From Mermis nigrescens (taxonomy: Eukaryota > Nematoda > Enoplea > Mermithida > Mermithidae): a stretch of 64,000 nucleotides of DNA. Below the pieces are notes generated by a model. It had not been told where the DNA came from, searched no databases, and saw nothing but the letters and a program-made list of their open reading frames with translations. A program made the position numbers and the translations under genes. Location: assembly GCA_036768485.1 (NCBI GenBank), contig JAVLUZ010000019.1, positions 588,889 through 652,888 on the forward strand, in the 5' to 3' direction. Positions 55,539 through 64,000 of the stretch are shown here, in pieces (the stretch's first letter is position 1; each line of letters starts with the position of its first letter).

Positions 55539-55775
55539 ATGTCGGGTCATTCTAAAGCTAGGAAACCAAATTTCGAGACTGAGGAATTGATTTCTCACTT
55601 GAATGCGTTCGTCAAAGAGCAACCTTATTGGAAAACAAGGACAGCAATTCAAAAGCATTGGCTAATAGAGATAAATGCTACAACAAACAAAAAATTTTTA
55701 GAACATCAAAAATATGGTTTGACCAAAAAATTTTCCCAAAACATCCCAAAACATCAAAAATATGATTTTGGCTAA
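55539..55775 (+). pseudogene. Myb/SANT-like fragment of a Harbinger accessory protein
   Basis: ATG start, then RKPNFETEELISHLNAFV and, further on, a TRTAIQKHW..I...N stretch. The spacing and the KPNF-E opening resemble the Myb/SANT-like DNA-binding protein that accompanies Harbinger transposases. After about 45 codons the reading frame passes into lysine/glutamine-rich repeats and stops, so only the N-terminal part survives. No DDE transposase ORF is present in the element. The domain call rests on a short match and on position inside a Harbinger-like repeat. Confidence 0.5.
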
Positions 55776-56126
55776 AGAATTTTAAAAACCATTCTGTAAC
55801 GTCGAATATATGGATTTGATCAAAAAAGTAGTTGACAAAAAAACATTTAAAAAAAATCCAAAAGAATAAAATATGGTTTTTACCAACAATTTTTTTAGAA
55901 ATATCCCAAAAACATCAAAAGTCCCGAATAATAAAAAATACAAGAGACATCTCAATTACATATAGCTATCAGGCCTAAGTTCAGCCCGGGCAAAGCCGGG
56001 TAGCTCAGCTAGTCAGCGATAAATGGATTGTTGCATTATTTCACTTGCCATTGAATTTGATCCACATGATTTTGTTCTATTTCTTCTATTCTATCAAAGT
56101 CGTCGAAAAAGTCTAGTAATTCCATA

Positions 56127-56716
56127 CAGTGGCGGATCTAGGATTTTGCTAAGGGGGGCGGTATCAAAACTTTTCCAAAAACAGTCAAAAATAGGTCCGA
56201 AAATTGTCCTTATCGCGCGAAATAGCGTTTTTTCGGTGTTTACATTGTATACTTTTACATGAAATCACTTTTGACGCAATATTTTGTTCGAAAAATTTTA
56301 GAATTTTATACAATTGTGTGCGGAAAATCATTAAATTTCGTTGACTTTTACAAAAATCTGGCGCGTAGCGCCGGAAAATTTGTGAAATTAAGGCGGATAG
56401 ACGTCTAGAAGCATGATTTACTGCTTGATTTCCTGTTTTTATAGCATTTAATACGAAACATCGAAATTTTCGATTGAAAATAGAAGAAAACTATGCAAAC
56501 ATAGAACAGAAAATGGCTTCCAGGTCGCCAAGAAAGTTAAGAAATGTCATTAATAGATATCATCTGGCGCGTAGCGCCTGAAAAATTTGAGAAATTATGG
56601 TCACTGACGGCCAAACATCATTGCAAATTGCATATCCATTCTTTATCTCGCTAAATATTTTTGGCCAATGGGGAGGGGGGTGGCCGCATCCCCGCCCCCC
56701 CTTAAATGTGCGCCTG
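56127..56716. mobile_element. Long hAT-like MITE (CAGTGGCGGATC family)
   Basis: 590 bp, left end CAGTGGCGGATCTAGG, right end AAATGTGCGCCTG. Perfect 8-bp TSD ATTCCATA (56119-56126 and 56717-56724). Two GGCGCGTAGCGCC hairpins (about 56360 and 56565). Inserted in the Harbinger-like element. Confidence 0.9.
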
Positions 56717-56924
56717 ATTCCATAATCAAACAACGTCGCAAACAACAAGACTCGAGCTCTAAACCTGCTTCCAGTAGATTTAAAATCTCGATTAAAAAGG
56801 GGGTGATTTTCAAATCGATTTAAGATAAATCGCCTCTGTGAATACGATTTAACAAGTTACGACGATTTAAGTGCCCAGCTTAAATCGATTTAACGCTAAA
56901 TCGCCTTTGTGAATACGGCCCTAT

Positions 56925-57746
56925 GACTACTATGAGCTATATAAATAGGCAAAGTTGGTTTCCTGGAAAAATATCAAAGTTTGCTTAGATATCATTAAAA
57001 TGTAATCGCATTGCTGAAAAGCGCATATTCAGTCGTTATCCGACAAAAAATGAATAATCGTATTGATGTATGCACTGAATTTGCACGCAAAATTTATGAT
57101 AATTCTTTGAAAAACATACTCAATGACTCAGACAGGACGGATCATGGAAAAAGTTCTCTCATTAGATAGACAACATTAAACGTACTTCTGATCTACGGAA
57201 AAAGACTGAAGTTTTCGCCACACTGACCCCAATCCAATTTATTTTTGCGTCTATAACTAGTCTAAACCTTTCAGAAAAGTAAATCGAGTGAAAGACGATT
57301 TACGTTGGTTTTAATGTAAATCGCAATCAATGTGTAAATTTCAGTAAAAATGAAACATTTTTACAAATTAAAAAGCAAAACTCACAGAATAATGAAATTT
57401 TCTAATCTGTCTCTTTAAGGCATTTTCAATTTAGAATCTGATCGAAAAGCTCATGGTATACGAGTAATAATGCATGGAGCCCATCTTTGTCTGGTTAGTG
57501 ATAAGATAAAAAATAATTACTTGATTCCACTTACAGTCGTAACTTTTTCAACTAAAGTTGAACAGCCTGGCCGACCTAGGTGTCAGTCAGAGAGCACTTT
57601 TGAACCGAAATGCTCTCAAGAACTGGCATAACTATGTTGATCCAAAGTTCAGTCAAGTTCAAGCACTTTTGTAGAAAATTTGTTGGCCTTCATTTTGCCT
57701 TATTTTCCTACGGAAAAAGCGCATTTTTCCATTCTGGGGCTCAGAT
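56925..57746. other. Intergenic, no gene seen
   Basis: No ORF or repeat that I can support. Confidence 0.45.
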
Positions 57747-57996
57747 CATAGGTGGGCAGCACCAAAATTCTTGAGGGTGCAAGAATTTTTTAAGGTGAAA
57801 AAATGGTCTTAAAAATGGTGTGGTATGCCAAAAAACGCAATTTTTCAACGTTTATCCATTGGCATCAAAAAATCACGAAAAAAATTTTCAAACATTGAAT
57901 TCTGGGGCGGGGGGTTATTTTAGTTTCTGGAGGGGGGTATTTGGCCCTCTGGGGGATGCATACCTCTCGAACCCCCAACCTCCACACCCACGTGTG
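57747..57996 (+). mobile_element. Family A hAT-like MITE
   Basis: A 250-bp copy from CATAGGTGGGCAGC to CCCACGTGTG. The flanks do not match as a TSD. Confidence 0.82.
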
Positions 57997-57999
57997 GTC

Positions 58000-58230
58000 C
58001 AGGTATTCTCATGTGCATGTCTGGCTACGCTCATAAATAATCGTAGGGGCTTGAGGAGTTATAAAACCCCCAGAATCTTATACTTTACAAAAAATCGAGG
58101 AAAAACTGTTTTTTGATGCGTTTTTGACCATCTCAGGCTTAAAGTTTCGAGTTTTCGACGTCTTAAAATGGTAATTTTGACGCATGTCCTTTTTGAGCCA
58201 AAATTAGCCCTTTAGTACAAAAGTTTGGTT
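58000..58230. mobile_element. Family D fragment
   Basis: Contains CATAAATAATCGTAGGGGCT and GCGTTTTTGACCATCTCAG-type blocks similar to 51262-51668; boundaries not resolved. Confidence 0.45.
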
Positions 58231-59257
58231 TAACCTGTCCCAACCCAGTTGCAAAGTACAATTGCCTAATAAACCGCATCTGGCGTATCTCCTGGCTAGG
58301 AATAACATGAACCATTTTAGCTGCCAAAATGGACATTAACTAATATGCATAATTTCATACTTTTATTTTTCATTTACGACGAAACACAGAAAAACATTTG
58401 CAAACCTTTACCTTTGTGAAGAAGTGCGTAAACAAACAACATCCAACTAATAAAATAAAATAAAATTACAATGGAATGTACGAATGAACAGAGCTTCCAT
58501 TAGACACGAACAAGCTCTCCAGCGATCTTTTTTGGGCTTATATCACGGTCTTTCTAAGTTTCCCGAAACGTTCAATTCGATGCACCAGGCAACATGATCT
58601 GGGAGGCTCTCCAGGAAAAACTACCGGAAATCATGCACTACATCCAGCCAGAGGTTGACTGCGCATGCGAATCACCGGGAAAATTAATTTTAAGACAAAA
58701 AGGACAATGAATCAAATATTCAAATCGTCAAATATTCTGTCTTTTTCTACTGCTAGATCAGATACACGTGGGATGGGCGTGGAGGATTTCGGACCATAAT
58801 ATGCAGCAGCTAAATTCTAGGTGTCTGATGAGGCAAAATCACGAAAAAGTACCAAATATTCAATTATGAAGATCTACCGGATTCTGGGGGAAGTTCGGAT
58901 TCTAAAAATCTTATTCCCCAATTCCTCCACGCCCACATATGGTTATGATCCACAAGAATCCAGAAAAACTCTGCTGCTCCGAAAATTCACTTTGTTTTGA
59001 CACAAAAATTTCTCCTTATTTTATGATTTCTTGATGCTAAAAATAAGGGGTTGATGAAAACGCCAAAAAGTGGAATTTTTGCCTTTATTATCAATATTTC
59101 AACATGTTTTTGACTTTAAAAAATTTTTGAATCTACCCCCGACCGTCCTCTCAGAATTTTGACCGACTCACGTACAGTTTCAGGATTCATTTTGATCAAG
59201 TTAAAAGCAATGCAAATATAAAAGTGGTAAAGTTCTCAAAATCCGAATAAAAAATTC
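58231..59257. other. Intergenic; one short open stretch of unknown meaning
   Basis: At 58560-58710 a 50-codon plus-strand frame (contains APGNMIWEALQEKLPEIM) looks more protein-like than its surroundings but has no start, partner exon or domain that I recognise. Confidence 0.35.
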
Positions 59258-59623
59258 TCATCTCCGTGGAAAAGAACGCTTTTCATTTGAATATCCAACG
59301 GTAATTCTCGGCTGAACCGTGCGAGTATAAACATCTTTCGCGTTTTTAATTCTAGCGCAAATCCTTTCTTTCGCTAGCTGAGCCTTCGATTGATTTTCCA
59401 TCAAATCTACAGTAATTCGTGTGAAAAGTCGTTCAATTTTGATCCCAATTAAATTATAGTTCAAGTTGGAAAGTCCGTCACGGGCCATGCGTTCTTTTGT
59501 TTTGTACATTAGGCTAAACCTGCATTGATTAATCGCGTTCATCTCTTCCAATTTATGCTTGCTCATCTTGTAGCGAGCTACTTCCGGGGGATAACGCGAA
59601 AGTTCCAAATTATGATTGGACAA
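59258..59623 (-). CDS. Unrecognised ORF, possible terminal exon
   Basis: About 121 codons on the minus strand, open back to about 59645 and ending in a stop at 59258. I do not recognise a domain. The composition is that of an ordinary soluble protein: charged, Lys/Arg/Glu-rich, predicted helical, with segments such as YPPEVARYKMSKHKLEEM and KERICARIKNAKDVY. It is not low-complexity, unlike most ORFs here. There is no ATG near the 5' end of the open frame, so it would begin with a splice acceptor (AAAAAG at about 59625 is a candidate) and be a last exon. No neighbouring exon was identified on the minus strand. It could equally be a chance or decayed ORF. Confidence 0.35.
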   Translation of the reverse strand: MSNHNLELSRYPPEVARYKMSKHKLEEMNAINQCRFSLMYKTKERMARDGLSNLNYNLIGIKIERLFTRITVDLMENQSKAQLAKERICARIKNAKDVYTRTVQPRITVGYSNEKRSFPRR

Positions 59624-59679
59624 TCTTTTTGGAAAAAAGGCGATTCAGTCTTGAACAGACATGCGCGTAGAAGAGTATG

Positions 59680-59910
59680 TGGGTTTTATACATACGTGTA
59701 ACGGGGGAGGGGTTGGGGACCTCCACCCAAAGTCGGTCGTTTGCCCAATCCCCCCTTCCGAAGTCAGAAAAGTTAGAAAAGTTTTAAACTCTCCGATTTT
59801 TTGTAGAAAACTTGCGTTTTTTGGCCATTTTTTGGCGCTCTTTTGCTTTTTTTTGGACAAAAATTGAAGGTCATTAATACTTACGGGGCCCTCCCCGGTC
59901 AGGTCAGGCT
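59680..59910. repeat. Dispersed fragment with CCACCCAAAGTCGG block
   Basis: Starts near CATACGTGTAACGGGGGAGG and shares the block with 26390 and 32440. Probably a MITE end; no TSD resolved. Confidence 0.45.
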
Positions 59911-62649
59911 TTAATCTTATGCTAATGAACAGCGGACAAAGAACGAAACGGAAAATTTTGTGAATGCAAAAGTAAATCAGAAAACAGACAAAAAACAACC
60001 TTCTTCCAAAAATGCTCTAATACCGATTTTGAAGGCCTCTCTGGCTCAAAAAATTACTTGATTTTTTTAAATTCAAAAAACTGCAGACGTTCTCTTGACC
60101 GAGCTGACTCCTACGGCCACTTTCTAATCCTAAAATGAGTCTAAATTTGTCCAAAAACTAGCTCGATCGTTAAAATCAAGAAATTAGAAATAATATACTA
60201 TATTTTCGTGGCTTATCAGTGGCCAACCCCTTTAGAATACTGTGCACTATTCCAAGGCACTGCTGCAGATAAATCTTTTAAAAAACGAAAACCAGACATT
60301 AATATTGCACGATATCAAACAAGGCAAGCCACTCCGAACAATTCGACGTCTGGAGGAAAAAAGACTTCTTGTGCCGAAATGTCTTACTGCTACTAAAATT
60401 GCACGAAAAATGACCAAATAATTTTGCATAGATTTCTCAGCATGAAAATGACCTTTAAATTATTCCAGGGTCCATAACATGAACAATGTAATACAAGTTT
60501 CATCATTAATCAAGGCAACTAAAAATCTACCGTTATGCACCAACGACAATGACACGACAGTAGAATTACGTACTTAAAATGAAACATTATTGACACGGAA
60601 GGGGCTGAGCTTAATTAAAATTCAAAAAGCATTGATTGCATATCGAGACCTAGGTTTCGATTTCTCATAAATTACATAAGTTTTTAAAAGACATTAAAAT
60701 ACTTCATCATTTATTTATATCTCCCACAGAATCCTTCTGGAATGGACTACGGACAGGACTATCAAATATAAGAGCAGGTTCGGAAAAGCATTTACACTTA
60801 TAAACTGTTCGAAACGCACTTACCAAATTCCAACTCAGAATTAGATCATTGGCAAAATCTTCTAAGTTTTTAAAAATTTAGAATTCTGAGGGTAGTAGTC
60901 AATCTAGGGTTCAAAACACTGTTTTTCGTACCCCCTCTTTGTACATATGCAAAGATCCCCAGAAAAGTCTTTGTATGACAGAAGAATTTTTTACATTAAT
61001 TTATAGATATACTCGTAGTATTAAATATACACATTGCTACATACTATCAGTCTGTGAACTTCGACTTAAATGCTGTCCAAAAAGTATTACTCCGTCCTAA
61101 ATTCAGTCGATAATATTAGTCCGGCGCTAAGCGCCGAAATTTGAATCAGTTTTGAATTAACTTATACATAAAAATCGATTCAGAAAGCCAAAATAACATG
61201 TATTGTGTACTAAATACTTCATCATTTATTTATATCTCCATGATATAGCAATTGCATCAGAAATGATATAGCAATTGCAATAAACAGATCTCGTAATAAA
61301 CACTGATTTGCTTATGAATGTCAATTTTATCTTCAGACGGCAGAAAGCAGTGCAAAGTTGTCAAATAATTCTTAAGTTCGGCATAAAATGTATGTAAAGT
61401 AGAGATAGATGCAAAAGATGCTTGAGTCTGTACAAAGATGCTTGAAATTATACAAAGATTGATTTTGGAGTGTTTAATGCCCGGGCTTCGAGTTAAATAG
61501 ACTGCAATAGCAAAGAAAAATGCTCCGATGGAATGAAAAGGACAAATACACTTGGAAAAGCGGATTGTTAAAGGCATAAAAGGAGGGGACTAGGAAAAAG
61601 TCGCCTATGCGTACATCAAATAATAGAAATTACTGAAAATCAGACTTTCTCTAAGGAACACAAAAATCGAAGTATATTCTGCGGCCTAAAGAAGGTAGGT
61701 GTGGCATTTGTTTGAAATAAATAACGAAAGAGTTTAGTCTTTAAAAGAACTGATCAATCTTAATTAAAGAAAACCACAAATCATTTTGTTTACTGACCTC
61801 AACTGAATGGAAATCCGAACGACCTGTGCGGCAAGGCATTAAGCATGCGCAAACAGGTTAGCAACGAAGAATTTAGGACTTTAGGACGTGGTGCTGGATA
61901 GATGAGTGAGATAACCGCGCAAATAAATACAATAGTGCATGATGATAGATCGCTAATTTTAACAGCTCATATATTATAGAATGCCGAAGCAGGAGAAAAT
62001 GTATCTACATTCATCATGCTAGCAAACCACGTATGACTGTGGAGCGATAAGAAACAGCATGAAGCGAATGTCGTAATTCCTCTATTGAGCCATTCAACTG
62101 AATATTAATTACATATTGTCATAAAAATGCGATACTGATATCCAACTAAACCGGCTATCTAGCCACAAGTCAAAGTTTCCTTCTTTGCTCTCCAGCAAAC
62201 AAGTGAAAAACCTTTTGAGAAGACATCTTTTTCTTCAGAAGCCGCAGAATATACTTCGATTTTTATGTTGCATAGAGAAACTCTGATTTTTAGCAGATTC
62301 TTATGATTCGTTGTGCGCATAGGCGTCTTTTCCTAGTCCCCTCCTTTTATATCTTTAATAATCCACTTTTCCAAGTATATTTGTCCTCTTTCTTGCATCG
62401 GAACATTGCTAGTACTATACTTTTAATTAGAATTATCTGAACGAATCGATTAATAAACTCATTTGTAACTTTCCAAATGAAATATAGGACTTAAAGAAGA
62501 CAGTAAACAATTGTTCATTCTCATCAACATCTACATTGCAAAAAGACTTCTTTCCTAATTCATAATGATGATGTTATTAATAACAGTTTTTTAAAAAATA
62601 CCTTTTACAACGTTTTTAAATCAAAATTAGTTTTGAGTTTTTACACCCA
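59911..62649. other. Intergenic, no gene seen
   Basis: A CAGTGTTTTTNGTA-family fragment at about 60915-61470 (AACACTGTTTTTCGTACC, ACAAAGATGCTTGA, and GGCGCTAAGCGCC at 61123); otherwise featureless AT-rich sequence. Confidence 0.45.
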
Positions 62650-64000
62650 CTGAGTCAAAAAAATCAATGTTAGATTACTGATTTTATGGATGAGAGTTTG
62701 CAAAAAAACTTAGCTAGTACAAGCTACAATCCCCTGGGCCCGAAGGTGACCTGAAGTGTAAAGTTTATACAAATAAATAGTGCGCAGCAAATTGCAGAAA
62801 GTTAGTTATCCTGATGGTACGGAGAAATGCCTGTCTTAGAAAAACTTGACCTTCGACAATGCTTTTTAGCTAGAGTAGATTCTCAGTGTAAATTTTACAT
62901 CAGCGCTCTGTGTAAAAAATTATCTAAAATCTGATTCGCAATCCCGATGTTCCGAATTACATTTTCCGAAAAATTGACCTCCAGAACACTCTTAGAGTAA
63001 AATAAACGCTCAGTTTAAACTACTTTACACCGCTATTGAGAAAACTAATTCGCCCAGTAGAATGTGTGACCCTTGAGCGTAAAGCATTCATAGAGTTGAG
63101 ATCATGCTCCTACTCATAACGGAAGAAGATCATGGACAAAATAGATAGAAGCAGAAATGTGTTATTCATCGCAAACCTATAACTTTACACCTACAGCACT
63201 TATTGCAGATGTGTAGATGTGTAGTACTACTTAGTAGTATATTATTTTTAAAAAAATATATAAAAAAATATATACTACTTCACTTACTGCGATGTGTAGC
63301 GCTTAAGCTGTTCGTTATTTTTTACATTAGTTCGGACATATCAATTCATAGCCAGAGAATTTAGCGCACAGAATAACTGCAAAAACGTTTTTTCACCACC
63401 ATGCTAGTACTTTACACCTCCAGAATAAGTCAGTATTGAGAGTAGAGAATTCAGACCGAATGCGGTTTGTGACCGGAGCCACGGATTTATGACTGGAGAA
63501 GTTGGCTCTGCAAAAAATCAGCAAAAAGCGAATTTTTAAACAATGGAGTTTAAAATTCACACCTTCACACCTAACTCAGTATTGAATTAGAAGAAATGCG
63601 TTCAAATGCGATGTGTGACTTTGAGTCGTTTATTATTTTTAGTATACTTTGCGCGTGTTGATTTAAAATTGGCGAAGTTGGCAAACTAAAAAAATAGTTA
63701 AGAAACGTGTTTTTCCGCGCAACGGCAGAGTGTAAATTTTCAAAATTTGAAGCTAACTCCTCATTGAGTATAAATAAATTCTATTTGTGCCAGTTTGTAG
63801 CCTTTAAGTTGTAGTACGTTTGCGTGGGAAAAAGTTTTGTTCACATTCTTCTTGAGACATTAGCCAATCAAAAATGCAAGGAAACGTGCTTTTTCAAACT
63901 ATGTTAAACCACTGATTTCGAACTTTACTCCTCCAGAAGTAACTCAATATTGCGTTTTGTTAAACGCAATTTGCTGCAACGTGTAGCCTCTGAAACGTAC
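62650..64000. repeat. Diverged tandem array, about 350-bp unit (copy 2)
   Basis: Unit landmarks such as GCGATGTGTAGC, GTAGTACGTTTGCGTG, ACTCCTCCAGAA and CTCAATATTGCG recur at about 63280, 63455, 63608 and 63965. The block near 63810-64000 is the reverse complement of the block near 14800-15000. The array runs off the window end. Confidence 0.6.

Larger units (their letters stand above)
55184..56921 (+). mobile_element. Harbinger-like element interrupted by a hAT MITE
   Basis: Ends GGGCCGTATTCACAAAGGCG, with an inverted copy at the right; similarity runs about 45 bp through GATTTAGC and TAAATCGATTTAAG. Flanking TAT on both sides is a 3-bp TSD, as for PIF/Harbinger. The subterminal regions repeat AAATCGATTTAA motifs. 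Contains a Myb-like ORF fragment (55539-55775) and the hAT MITE 56127-56716. Confidence 0.8.

Noticed and set aside
58560..58710. 50-codon protein-like frame
   Set aside because: Too short, no start or splice partner, no recognised motif; mentioned but not called as a gene.

Overview
This is a repeat-dense, AT-rich invertebrate (metazoan) nuclear scaffold. The evidence is two spliced animal-type genes with GT-AG introns, a very high load of DNA-transposon remnants, several satellites and two runs of N. I cannot place the species from sequence alone. No bacterial, organellar or viral gene was seen.

Two genes are well supported, both on the plus strand. (1) 9309-13519 is a complete three-exon alpha-1,3-fucosyltransferase (GT10), predicted at 375 aa. 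It is a type II Golgi glycosyltransferase. (2) 20211 to at least 29425 is the 5' part of a PACS (phosphofurin acidic cluster sorting protein) gene. Eight exons agree in phase and cover the cargo/furin-binding region, the acidic cluster and the middle region. The gene stops at a 17-bp N gap (29426-29442), and I do not find the C-terminal exons in the rest of the window. The two products share no pathway evident from the sequence beyond the general secretory/trans-Golgi system. A third, unrecognised minus-strand ORF at 59258-59623 may be an exon.

The rest is mobile and repetitive DNA, much of it resolvable to exact boundaries by target-site duplications (TSDs). It includes a decayed hAT with a transposase C-terminus (5572-7276, TSD TACTGAGT) and a nested hAT-like element (32841-35889). 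A Merlin-like element has 84-bp near-identical inverted repeats (39865-41671), and a Harbinger-like element is interrupted by a hAT MITE (55184-56921). There are mariner/pogo-type elements and a roughly 400-bp perfect-looking foldback (30989-31384). At least five MITE-like families fill introns and intergenic DNA, most with 8-bp TSDs.

Layout: 0-9 kb transposon-rich intergenic DNA; 9-13.5 kb fucosyltransferase; 13.5-20 kb repeats, including a roughly 350-bp array; 20-29.4 kb PACS; 30-36 kb nested transposons; 36-37.8 kb a roughly 175-bp tandem array; 39.8-43 kb nested elements and a 100-bp gap; 43.2-49.3 kb a 21-bp satellite with higher-order structure; 49.5-50.4 kb another tandem array; 51-64 kb scattered elements and a second roughly 350-bp array in inverse orientation. 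The most unusual signal is a short hairpin-forming palindrome, GGCGCGAAGCGCC, that recurs inside many otherwise unrelated repeat families.
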